A DNA stretch of 64,000 bases, taken from contig NC_016584.1 of assembly GCF_000235605.1 (NCBI RefSeq), positions 1,724,001 to 1,788,000 of the forward strand, in the 5' to 3' direction. Below, in pieces: positions 8,783-16,544 of the stretch (position 1 is its first letter; each line of letters starts with the position of its first letter). This DNA is from Desulfosporosinus orientis DSM 765. GTDB taxonomy: Bacteria; Bacillota; Desulfitobacteriia; Desulfitobacteriales; Desulfitobacteriaceae. The notes under the pieces were generated by a model that was not told the origin of the DNA, ran no database searches, and worked only from the letters and a program-made list of their open reading frames with translations. The translations under genes were made by a program, and so were the position numbers.

Positions 8783-9985
8783 ATGAACACAAGTAAAATG
8801 AGACGTCTTGAAGAACTTAGTGTCAACCAAACGTTTACTATGTTTACCCAGAGTGAGGACCTCAAAAACATTGCAACTCAATTCTTCGAATCAATGGATT
8901 CAGTTCTTTCCCATAATCAAATAGTCGATGTACTAAAAGATTATGATCTTGGGACTGTTACTGCTGTTTACGAGATATATGGCGGGTATGTTAATCGAAG
9001 TTTTGGAATCTACACTGAAAAAGAAGGAAAACAAAACGAATACTTTGTGCGGAAATATAAGTATGGTGTCAAAGAGTCCGAAATCGTCTTTGAACATTTG
9101 ATGATTGATTACTCCAAAACTCATGGTTTGGATATTGTTGCCGGAGTCATTCGAACGAAAGACGGCTCAAGCTATGTAAAAAGATCCGAGGGCGTCGATG
9201 GGAACCAGACGGATATTTTCTTTGCAGTCTATGAGTTTTTAGAAGGGGAGGACTTGTATACTTGGGATACTCCTAACCTAACGGACGGAGAGACTGCAAG
9301 TGCTGCCGGAGTTCTTGCTTCCTTCCATAATGCTGCCAAAGATTTTGATCCCAAAGGCTTAAAGAGAGTAGAACCAAAAATCATGGACTTCCTCCCAACT
9401 CTGCATGAAAAATATATAGGCTTAGCCCAAAAGGATATCGATACAAAGTTTCACAAATATTATAACAGCAAACTTAAGGCAATCTTAGAGATGATTGATA
9501 AGTCACAAATTCCCCAAGAAATTGTTAATAAGATGCCGTATACACCCTGTCATAGTGACTTTCATGCCGGGAACTTGAAGTATAAAGATGATAAAGTTGT
9601 AGGGTTATTCGATTTTGACTGGTCTAAAATAGATCTTCGGCTCTTTGACGTTTGCCTAGCTTTAGCCTATTGCTGCAGCTCCTGGCAAGATGAAAAGGAT
9701 GGGGATTTGCTTCTTGATAAATGCAGCATCTTCTTAAAAGCCTACCAAAGTAAACTGGTTGAACTAGGAGGACTTGAACCACTCAATGCATTGGAACTTG
9801 AATGGCTGCCTACGATGATGGCTGCTGCCAATATTTATTTAATTAACTGGGACGTATTAGCTTATTATGCTGGAAAGAATTTAAATGAGTATGAGTATAT
9901 TGCTTATCTACAACATAACATTCGTTTAATGATTTGGATTGAAAACCACAAAGCGGAGATTGCTGAGCTTGGCAAATCTCTGTAG
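8783..9985 (+). CDS. APH/choline-kinase-family phosphotransferase
   Basis: A 400-residue protein of the protein-kinase-like aminoglycoside/choline/homoserine phosphotransferase superfamily. Motifs: the N-lobe IYGGYVNRSFGIYT, the catalytic loop CHSDFHAGNLKY near residue 258 (HxDxxxxN) and the metal-binding VGLFDFDWSKIDLRLFD near 275. AAGGGGGGATC precedes ATG 8783. It stands 69 bases before the MttB-type methyltransferase gene, so the two are likely one operon. The context makes a small alcohol such as choline or a methylated ethanolamine a plausible phosphoryl acceptor. Family alone does not fix the substrate; homoserine or an amino sugar are alternatives. Confidence 0.8.
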   Translation: MNTSKMRRLEELSVNQTFTMFTQSEDLKNIATQFFESMDSVLSHNQIVDVLKDYDLGTVTAVYEIYGGYVNRSFGIYTEKEGKQNEYFVRKYKYGVKESEIVFEHLMIDYSKTHGLDIVAGVIRTKDGSSYVKRSEGVDGNQTDIFFAVYEFLEGEDLYTWDTPNLTDGETASAAGVLASFHNAAKDFDPKGLKRVEPKIMDFLPTLHEKYIGLAQKDIDTKFHKYYNSKLKAILEMIDKSQIPQEIVNKMPYTPCHSDFHAGNLKYKDDKVVGLFDFDWSKIDLRLFDVCLALAYCCSSWQDEKDGDLLLDKCSIFLKAYQSKLVELGGLEPLNALELEWLPTMMAAANIYLINWDVLAYYAGKNLNEYEYIAYLQHNIRLMIWIENHKAEIAELGKSL

Positions 9986-10054
9986 TGGTTTCCATCATAA
10001 AAGTTAAAGAAATAAAGAGAAAAAGATTGCTAGTAGAAGAGAGGAGAAAAAGTT

Positions 10055-11497
10055 ATGGAGTTCACAAAATTCTTTAGTCAGGCAGAAGCAGAGCGTGTGC
10101 ACGAAGCTTCGCTGGAGATCCTGGAAAACGTGGGGATGCTGGTTCGTAATCCCAAAGCACTTGACATCTTTGAGAAAAATGGCTGTCAAGTTGACAGAGA
10201 GACCATGCTGGTTAAGTTCCCTCGGGCTGTTGTGGAAAAAGCCAGAGAAACATTTGTGCCGACCTACACATTTACAGCGCAAGATCCAAAATTTGATGTC
10301 ACGTTGCCCAGCAACCGCCCTGTTGTTGTTACAGGAAGCTCAGCCCCAAATGTGATTGACCCAAAAACAGGGGAAGAGCGCAGAGCTACTTCTGATGATA
10401 TTGCTAATATCGCCTACTTGATTAATGAGCTGCCTGGATTTGACGTTTTTTCAATATCAACCTTGGCTGAGGATGCTCCGGAAGGTCAGTTCAGTCTGTC
10501 GCGGTTTTATCCGGCACTTAAAAACTGTAAAAAACCTGTTCGCAGCAACACCCCTAACATGAATGACCTTAAAGTCGTTTTAGAATTAGGAGCATTGATT
10601 GCCGGAGGAGAGGACAAATATCGCGAACGTCCCTTTATTAATCACCACTATTGCCCTGTAGTTTCCCCTTTGACCTTTGACGTGGAGTCTACGGAAGCTG
10701 TTATTTACCTCGTTGAACAAGGTTTGCCGGTCTATGGTACCATTGTTCCTAATGCAGGGATGACTTCCCCCCTCAGCTTGATGGGTACACTGGTGCTTGG
10801 CAATGCTGAGTTCTTGGGATTGGCAACCCTAATTCAAATGATTCGTCCCGGCGCTCCAATGATTTATGCAGTTTTATCTACAGTAGCTGACATGAGAACA
10901 GGGGCCTATGCACCGGGTGCTATTGAAACAGGTATGCTGCAAATGGGGCATACAGAAATGGCCAGATATTATAATGTTCCTTCCGGCGGATATATCGGGC
11001 TGACTAATGCTCATACCAACGACGCTCAATCCGGATATGAGACGGGAATGAATACGACAGCTGCATTACTGGCTGGAGCAGATCTGTTCAATATGGGCGG
11101 TTTGTTGGGAAGCCTGATGGCTTTTGATTTTGGCAAAGCCGTCATTGATAACGAAATTGCCCTCATGCTTAAACGATTGAAAAAGGGTTATGAGTATAGT
11201 GAAGAAAATCTCTGCTTAGATCTGATTGCTCAAGTCGGACCTGGCGGAAGCTATATGGATTTGGATCATACCATGAAAAATATGCGTACTATTGCGGTAT
11301 TGCCTAAAGTAGCCACAAGGGAAATGCGCCGCCGTTGGGAAGATCAAGGAAAACCTGATGCACACAGCCGGGCTATGAAAGAAGCAACTAAAATTCTTAG
11401 CAAACCCAATAAATCCCGTTTTACAGAGGAAATGGATGCTAAAGTTCGAGCTCATTTCAAAGGACTGGTTGCCGGAGACGCTAAGTGGAGTTTGTAG
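10055..11497 (+). CDS. MttB-family trimethylamine-like corrinoid methyltransferase (non-pyrrolysine)
   Basis: A 480-residue member of the trimethylamine methyltransferase superfamily (pfam06253). Recognisable stretches are LEILENVGMLVRNPKALDIF, VTGSSAPNVIDPKTGEERR, HHYCPVVSPLTFD, GGYIGLTNAHTNDAQSGYE and DLFNMGGLLGSLMAFDFGKAVID. The reading frame is open throughout, with no in-frame TAG, so it is not a pyrrolysine enzyme. It belongs to the group containing glycine betaine methyltransferase MtgB of Desulfitobacterium and the carnitine enzyme MtcB. It should transfer a methyl group from a quaternary or tertiary amine to a corrinoid protein. Which amine cannot be read from the sequence. The following gap of about 470 bases holds the dispersed repeat. 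Confidence 0.92.
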   Translation: MEFTKFFSQAEAERVHEASLEILENVGMLVRNPKALDIFEKNGCQVDRETMLVKFPRAVVEKARETFVPTYTFTAQDPKFDVTLPSNRPVVVTGSSAPNVIDPKTGEERRATSDDIANIAYLINELPGFDVFSISTLAEDAPEGQFSLSRFYPALKNCKKPVRSNTPNMNDLKVVLELGALIAGGEDKYRERPFINHHYCPVVSPLTFDVESTEAVIYLVEQGLPVYGTIVPNAGMTSPLSLMGTLVLGNAEFLGLATLIQMIRPGAPMIYAVLSTVADMRTGAYAPGAIETGMLQMGHTEMARYYNVPSGGYIGLTNAHTNDAQSGYETGMNTTAALLAGADLFNMGGLLGSLMAFDFGKAVIDNEIALMLKRLKKGYEYSEENLCLDLIAQVGPGGSYMDLDHTMKNMRTIAVLPKVATREMRRRWEDQGKPDAHSRAMKEATKILSKPNKSRFTEEMDAKVRAHFKGLVAGDAKWSL

Positions 11498-11513
11498 TTT
11501 TCATTGAAAGATA

Positions 11514-11878
11514 GTGCTCCAGGGGTCGGGCAGCTTCGCCATATCCGTGCAAGTAAGTTAATTCGTGCGAAGACAGTGTCTGCAAGAAGGGATAATCCGT
11601 GCGAAAACAGTGTTTTCGTGTACCGCAGCATTTCGAGGCTCGCCCATTCGCGGCTGCGGGAGCTACCTTCAGCGGGTAAGTATTCTTTTGAGATAGCCGC
11701 TTCGGCGAAAATGTCCACCGGACACTTTCGTGCCAAACCTCCGGGTAGTACCTGATGTTAACCATGGCTTCGCAATCCCCGCAACCGCTTTGTAGGCTTT
11801 TACCGCCTCTCCATGCAATGGGTTCACTCCTGTGGGACGAAGCCGCCCTGGCTCTCGGGTCTGGGGATTCATTAGAAT
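11514..11878 (-). repeat. Dispersed structured element, copy A (expanded)
   Basis: This is the reverse-complement relative of 52053-52277. Conserved blocks include CCCATTGCATGGAGAGGCGG and GGTTTGGC (minus strand). On the minus strand, stem 1 pairs 11838-11848 with 11528-11538 and stem 2 pairs 11778-11788 with 11650-11660. Compared with copy B it carries two extra segments: about 65 bases at 11667-11731 containing a GAAAATGTCC/GGACACTTTC hairpin, and about 71 bases at 11551-11621 made of two tandem hairpin modules beginning CGTGCGAA. It fills the gap between the MttB gene and its corrinoid partner. No credible protein is encoded. Confidence 0.85.
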
Positions 11879-11971
11879 AGTTTTTGGGTTGTTTCAGGAT
11901 AAGTTCTAAAGTAGTACAAGGTTGAAGACAAATGTCATGGCCCAAAGGGCCAATAGGAAAGGATGAGATTA

Positions 11972-12598
11972 ATGAGCATACAGGATATTTATGATGCAGT
12001 TGTGGAATTTAGCATTGACAAAGTGGTTGCTAAGGTAAATGCAGAGATAGCCAATAAGACAGAGGTTTCTGAAATTCTCAGAAATGGATTGATTGCGGCC
12101 ATGGACGAAGTAGGACAGCGTTATTCTGAAGGAGAATTCTTTGTTCCGGAAATGTTGATGGCAGCTAAAGCTATGAAAGCCGGACTGGAAGTATTGAAAC
12201 CCCTCTTATCCCAAGGGGATAGTGATAAGAAAGGAACCATCGTTATCGGAACTGTCAAAGGCGACTTACATGACATCGGTAAAAACTTAGTGGCAATGAT
12301 GATGGAAGGAGCAGGCTTTGAGGTTTATGACCTGGGTGTTGATGTGGATACCGAAAAATTCCTGGCTACTGCTAAAGAGAAAAATGCTGATGTCATCTGC
12401 ATGTCGGCCCTATTAACTACGACAATGCCTTCCATGGAAGTCACCGTAAAAGCTATTCGTGAACAGGGATTGAGCTATAAGACAATGGTTGGCGGAGCTC
12501 CTGTTTCAGAAGACTTTGCTAAGAAGATCGGTGCAGACGGCTGGAGTACCGACGCTCCTGGAGCAGTGGAAACTGCTCGTAAGCTAACAGCAAAATAA
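11972..12598 (+). CDS. Corrinoid protein (MtgC/MttC family), second copy
   Basis: A 208-residue corrinoid protein. The helical cap spans residues 1-85 (FVPEMLMAAKAMKAGLEVLKPLL). The B12-binding Rossmann domain has GTVKGDLHDIGKNLVAMMMEGAGFEVYDLG, with the cobalt-ligand His in DLHDIGK, then SALLTTTM and MVGGAPVSEDFAKKIGADGW. GGAAAGGA precedes ATG 11972; the ATG at 11963 lies inside that site. As the closest corrinoid gene downstream of mttB and upstream of the tetrahydrofolate methyltransferase, it is the natural methyl carrier between them. It follows the Lys-containing family consensus, unlike the first copy at 7875. Confidence 0.93.
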   Translation: MSIQDIYDAVVEFSIDKVVAKVNAEIANKTEVSEILRNGLIAAMDEVGQRYSEGEFFVPEMLMAAKAMKAGLEVLKPLLSQGDSDKKGTIVIGTVKGDLHDIGKNLVAMMMEGAGFEVYDLGVDVDTEKFLATAKEKNADVICMSALLTTTMPSMEVTVKAIREQGLSYKTMVGGAPVSEDFAKKIGADGWSTDAPGAVETARKLTAK

Positions 12599-12648
12599 TT
12601 ATTAGCTAACATTTGATTTTATAGGTTAAAACAGACTTAAAGGATCAG

Positions 12649-12694
12649 AACTGACTTCAAATTAAGTCATATTGACTTCGGTTTGAAGTCAGTT
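12649..12694 (+). terminator. Hairpin after second corrinoid gene
   Basis: A perfect 13-bp inverted repeat (AACTGACTTCAAA/TTTGAAGTCAGTT) with a 20-base loop, about 50 bases after the stop codon. The following T-run is poor, so it could be a terminator, a processing site or a protein-binding site ahead of the next promoter. Confidence 0.5.
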
Positions 12695-12835
12695 TATTGA
12701 GAACTAAGTCTCGGATGACTTAATTATTGAAAATCTAATACTCATAATTTAAAATTTACCTTAAATATCAGACATATTTGACAAAAACTTAGCGAATTAT
12801 TGCGTATATTTAAAAAAGACTATTAATAATTGGTG

Positions 12836-12852
12836 TTGGCATGGAATTTGCT
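12836..12852 (+). promoter_or_regulatory. Sigma-54 (-24/-12) promoter before the methyl-THF transferase gene
   Basis: The sequence TTGGCAT, five bases, then TTGCT matches the sigma-54 consensus TGGCAY-N5-TTGCW with correct GG/GC spacing. It lies 52 bases before the start codon at 12904. A hairpin that may end the previous transcript is upstream. The rest of the 12599-12903 gap is AT-rich with no gene. No sigma-54 activator gene is adjacent, so the activator would act from elsewhere, for example one of the two encoded at 36.9 and 58.3 kb. Confidence 0.75.
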
Positions 12853-12903
12853 ATATAATTAATAGCAATCGTAATTAAGTTAAATTTGAGGAGGAAAACG
12901 TAC

Positions 12904-13707
12904 ATGTTAGTTGTCGGAGAATTGATTAATGCGAGTCGTAAAGCTATTGGGGAAGCCATCAAGGCTCAAGATGCTGAATATATCAAAAAGGTGGCTAAGG
13001 ACGAGCGTGAAGCCGGTGCTGACTTTATTGATGTTAACGCGGGTATCTTTGTCGGTAAAGAACCTGAATACTTAAAATGGCTTGTTACCAACGTACAAGA
13101 AGCAGTGGATGCACCTTGCTGTATTGACAGCCCAGACCCAAAAGCCATTGAAGCAGCTTTGTCAGTACACAAAGGCGTTGCCATGATTAACTCCATTTCT
13201 CTGGAAAAAGAACGTTATGACGCACTCATTCCTGTAGTAGCCGGAACTGACCTGAAAGTTGTCGCTCTTTGCATGAGTGACGAAGGTATGCCGGAAACCA
13301 TGGATGCTCGTTTGAAAATTGCCGAAAAACTTATTGACGGACTGGTTAAAAACAACGTACCCCTCCAAAATATCTATGTAGATCCCTTGGTTCAGCCGGT
13401 TTCTACAAACAGCACCTTCGCTGTAGAGTTTATCAATTCTGTAGAAGCTATTATGACTCGCTTTAAAGGCGTTCACACAATTTGCGGTCTTTCCAACGTA
13501 TCCTATGGATTGCCTGTCCGCAAATTCATGAACCAAGCCTTCGCGATTATGGCTATTGGTAAAGGCTTGGATGGCCTTATTATTAACCCCTTAGATAAGA
13601 TGATGATGGCTAGCTTAGTTACTGCTGAAGCTCTTGCTGGACGGGATGACTATTGTGTTAACTACCTCAAGGCTTTCCGAAACAACCAATTTGACTTCTT
13701 AGGTTAA
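12904..13707 (+). CDS. mtgA: Methylcobalamin:tetrahydrofolate methyltransferase (MtgA/MtvA type)
   Basis: A 267-residue pterin-binding TIM-barrel methyltransferase. Motifs are VVGELINASRKAIGEAI at the N-terminus, AGADFIDVNAGIF (folate-binding Asp/Asn), CCIDSPDPKAIEAAL, MINSISLEKERY and THTICGLSNVSYGLP-type residues near 190-205. It takes the methyl group from methylated corrinoid protein and makes methyl-tetrahydrofolate, as MtgA does in glycine betaine metabolism of Desulfitobacterium. GAGGAGG precedes ATG 12904, so the in-frame TTG at 12886 is rejected. It is driven by the sigma-54-type promoter at 12836 and ends near a stem at 13781. Confidence 0.92.
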   Translation: MLVVGELINASRKAIGEAIKAQDAEYIKKVAKDEREAGADFIDVNAGIFVGKEPEYLKWLVTNVQEAVDAPCCIDSPDPKAIEAALSVHKGVAMINSISLEKERYDALIPVVAGTDLKVVALCMSDEGMPETMDARLKIAEKLIDGLVKNNVPLQNIYVDPLVQPVSTNSTFAVEFINSVEAIMTRFKGVHTICGLSNVSYGLPVRKFMNQAFAIMAIGKGLDGLIINPLDKMMMASLVTAEALAGRDDYCVNYLKAFRNNQFDFLG

Positions 13708-13780
13708 TCCTTGTTGGTTAACGAAGCTGCTGGATCTATAAAACCAAATAGCGATCATTTATGATCGAGTATTTAGAAAA

Positions 13781-13817
13781 TAAGATCCCCTTCTCTTGAT
13801 CAGAGTAGGGGATCTTA
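13781..13817 (+). terminator. Hairpin after the methyl-THF transferase gene
   Basis: A perfect 10-bp stem (TAAGATCCCC/GGGGATCTTA). A smaller perfect stem CGATCAT/ATGATCG lies at 13752-13767. The T-tract is weak, so termination may be partial, letting the HAD and reactivase genes be read through. Confidence 0.5.
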
Positions 13818-13868
13818 CACAATAGAATTCTTTAATTTTCGTTGGTTCGGGACTAAGGGGGAAGACGT

Positions 13869-14489
13869 ATGGCGCTTGTAATGTTTGATTATGATGGTGT
13901 AATTGTTGATTCCTTAGACGTTTTCGTTTCCCGCTTTTCACAAGCTTGTCTGGAGAATGGATTCCAAGAAATCAAAGAACCTAAGGATGTCATTTCTTTT
14001 TTTGATGGAAATGTTTATGAGACGATGATGAGCTGTGGAATTCAGGAATCTGCCATAGATAATATACTTAAAAGGTATGAAATATTACAAAGTGAACAAT
14101 TGACGCAGCTTGAACTCTTTGATGGCATCGGTAAATCATTACAGCGGATCTCAGAAAAACACCACATTTATGTTATTACTTCGAATCTTTCCAGTGCAAC
14201 AAAACAGATACTGCAGATGAACGGAATCGATTGTTTTAACGATGTTATTGGTGCTGAAAAGGAAAAGAGCAAGATTAAAAAAATTCAGAGAGTCATGGCA
14301 TTGCATCCGGGTATCCCTGCTTATTATGTAGGAGATACTAAAGGAGACATGATTGAAGGGAGAAAGGCCGGAACTAAAACCATCGGAGTGACTTGGGGAT
14401 GGCACACTCCTGAAAAGATTCAAGAAGGTGACCCGGATTATCTTGTCAATACCCCTGAAGAACTTGTGGATTTTCTGGTTAAGGCATAA
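13869..14489 (+). CDS. HAD-superfamily phosphatase (phosphoglycolate phosphatase-like)
   Basis: A 206-residue HAD subfamily IA hydrolase. Motif I is MFDYDGVIVDSLDVF with nucleophile and acid Asp residues near 7 and 9. Motif II is YVITSNLSS near residue 100. Motif III/IV is YYVGDTKGDMIEGRKAG near 155-170. A helical cap lies between motifs I and II. The AAGGGGGA site precedes the ATG. It sits between mtgA and the corrinoid reactivase. With the upstream phosphotransferase it could handle a phosphorylated intermediate, or it could be a metabolite-repair phosphatase. The substrate is not determinable. Confidence 0.83.
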   Translation: MALVMFDYDGVIVDSLDVFVSRFSQACLENGFQEIKEPKDVISFFDGNVYETMMSCGIQESAIDNILKRYEILQSEQLTQLELFDGIGKSLQRISEKHHIYVITSNLSSATKQILQMNGIDCFNDVIGAEKEKSKIKKIQRVMALHPGIPAYYVGDTKGDMIEGRKAGTKTIGVTWGWHTPEKIQEGDPDYLVNTPEELVDFLVKA

Positions 14490-14591
14490 ATAAGAAGGAA
14501 AAACAATTAGATAGATCGAATATTCATATAAAAGGAAAATTGTTTCTGATCGCTGTTTTTTTCATGAAGAAGAGCCTATAAGGAGGACAAT

Positions 14592-16424
14592 ATGGAAATT
14601 AAAATACTTCCCAACCGAGTTATAACTGCAAACGACAATGAGACATTGATGGAAGCTCTTACTCGTCACCAATTACCGGTAGATAATGTTTGTAATGGCC
14701 GGGGCACTTGTGGCAAGTGCAAAGTTCGGATTATTGGTAATCTGCCGGCTCCGAGTTCTTCAGATTTAAAGCACCTTAATGATGTCGAACTTCAGGCAGG
14801 ATTCAGGCTGGCTTGTACCGTAGTTCCCCAAGAGGGGATGTCTGTGGAACTTAACTTTGTAGAAAGCCAAGATCGAAAAGAAAGTGCTCTTAAAGGATTA
14901 AAAGTAGCTGCCTTAGCACCACGAGTCAAAAAGGTCTGTATAACTGTGGACAAACCATCCTTACAGGACGAACGAGGAGACTGGGACCGGGTGATGGATG
15001 CCTTAAGCACCGTCACAGGGGAATTCTACAATCGCCCAAGCTTATATGTCCTGCGCAAAGTGACCGAGGTAATGCGGGCTGACAAGTATGTTCTGACAGT
15101 GACGATTTTCGATGACGAGATTTTAGAAATTGAACCCGGAGACACTGCCCAGAGATTGTATGGGGTTGGCGTGGATATTGGGACAACCAGTGTCGGACTG
15201 GCTGTGTATGATCTGACCAACGGTGAGCTTCTCAAGGTCGTTTCAGTAGAAAATGAGCAGACGGCCTATGGTGCCGATGTTATTTCACGGATTTCTTTTG
15301 CCAAAGAAAATCAAAAAAATGCCAAAGCTTTGCGGAGTGCCGTACAAAGAACGATTAATCACTTATTGAAAGAGCTGGAGTCTAAAACAGATGTGATTAA
15401 AGGCGAAATCGTTAAGATGACTATTGTAGGAAATACTACTATGCATCATCTTTTGCTGGGGTTGAATGTTGCCCATTTAGCAGTATCACCTTTCGTTTCA
15501 GCCAGCAATATACCCCTGGAATTCAGTGCTCATGAGTTAGGATTGGATATCAACCAACAGGCCAAAGTTTTCCTTTTGCCTAACATAGGAAGTTTTGTCG
15601 GGGGAGACACAGTGGGGGCTATTGTTGGTGCTCCGGAAGTCTTGGAGCCAGGGAACCATTTGCTCATCGATTTAGGCACTAACTGCGAGTTATTCCTAAA
15701 AACGGATAAAACCATGTTGTCATGCTCCACAGCCGCCGGTCCAGCCTTCGAAGGAGCTGGAATTGCCTATGGAATGCGGGCAAAGCAGGGGGCCATTGAA
15801 GGAGTATCGATTACGGAAAGCGGTGTTGACTGTAAAGTAATCGGAGATCAGGAGCCTATTGGAATTTGCGGCTCAGGTCTTATCGAGGCAATCGATGAAA
15901 TGAAACGATCCGGGGTTATTAATAAGCAAGGAAAGATTGCTGTGCCGGAAACGGCCGAGGAGCTGTCTGACGAACTTAAGAAACGAATCAGGACAGCGGA
16001 TAGGGCCCGTGAATTTATCCTGGCTTTTGGCTCAGAACAACGATCAGATGTAACCATCAGTCAAAAAGATGTGGGTGAACTGCAGTTGGCCAAAGGTGCA
16101 GTCTGCGCCGGCATTAAAACTTTAGCAGAAATGTCGGGTATCAGTGTTGCGGAATTGGATTCTGTTATTTTATCAGGAACCTTCGCGACTTATCTAAAGG
16201 CTGAGAATATTTTAAATATTGGTCTGGTTCCCGATATTCCGCCGGAAAAGATTAAGATGGTGGGAAATGCTGCTCATGTGGGGGCTATACGTACACTTCT
16301 GGATCACCAGGAAATGGATATGGCGGAAGATCTCTATCGAAAAATCAGCCATATTGAGCTAGGCGGAAGTGCTACATTCTCTAATTTCTTTATGAATAGC
16401 TTATATTTAGAACGTTTAAGTTAA
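14592..16424 (+). CDS. Corrinoid activation/reactivation protein (RamA/RACE-like, DUF4445)
   Basis: A 610-residue protein. The N-terminal 2Fe-2S ferredoxin domain has VCNGRGTCGKCKV near residues 33-45 and the fourth Cys at ACTV. A linker leads to a DUF4445 ASKHA ATPase domain with GVGVDIGTTSVGLAVYDL near 192, MTIVGNTTMHHLLLG near 277, LLIDLGTNCELFL near 358 and GNAAHVGAIR near the end. These proteins use ATP to drive the low-potential reduction of inactive Co(II) corrinoid to Co(I), reactivating methyl carriers. AAGGAGGAC precedes the ATG. It would serve the corrinoid proteins at 7875 and 11972. Confidence 0.92.
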   Translation: MEIKILPNRVITANDNETLMEALTRHQLPVDNVCNGRGTCGKCKVRIIGNLPAPSSSDLKHLNDVELQAGFRLACTVVPQEGMSVELNFVESQDRKESALKGLKVAALAPRVKKVCITVDKPSLQDERGDWDRVMDALSTVTGEFYNRPSLYVLRKVTEVMRADKYVLTVTIFDDEILEIEPGDTAQRLYGVGVDIGTTSVGLAVYDLTNGELLKVVSVENEQTAYGADVISRISFAKENQKNAKALRSAVQRTINHLLKELESKTDVIKGEIVKMTIVGNTTMHHLLLGLNVAHLAVSPFVSASNIPLEFSAHELGLDINQQAKVFLLPNIGSFVGGDTVGAIVGAPEVLEPGNHLLIDLGTNCELFLKTDKTMLSCSTAAGPAFEGAGIAYGMRAKQGAIEGVSITESGVDCKVIGDQEPIGICGSGLIEAIDEMKRSGVINKQGKIAVPETAEELSDELKKRIRTADRAREFILAFGSEQRSDVTISQKDVGELQLAKGAVCAGIKTLAEMSGISVAELDSVILSGTFATYLKAENILNIGLVPDIPPEKIKMVGNAAHVGAIRTLLDHQEMDMAEDLYRKISHIELGGSATFSNFFMNSLYLERLS

Positions 16425-16544
16425 GTAAAAGTTAAGAAAAGACTGAAAATGTCTTAAAATATTGTCCAAGAAGAGTTATAATAGTTAGAGAATAAAAGGA
16501 CAATGTCCAAAAATTATTTGGCAATAAGGGAGAGGAACTTAGTA

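Noticed and set aside
10055-11497. Pyrrolysine-containing MttB
   Set aside because: The 480-codon frame has no in-frame TAG and ends in a normal stop, so it is a non-Pyl homolog.
11481-11945. Open frames of 67-154 codons over the repeat element
   Set aside because: They differ between copies A and B and lack family resemblance or ribosome sites; they follow from the GC-rich repeat.
16462-16482. Standard promoter before metF (TTGTCC...TATAAT)
   Set aside because: The spacer between the two boxes is only 9 bases, and no better -35 box is found, so it was not listed.
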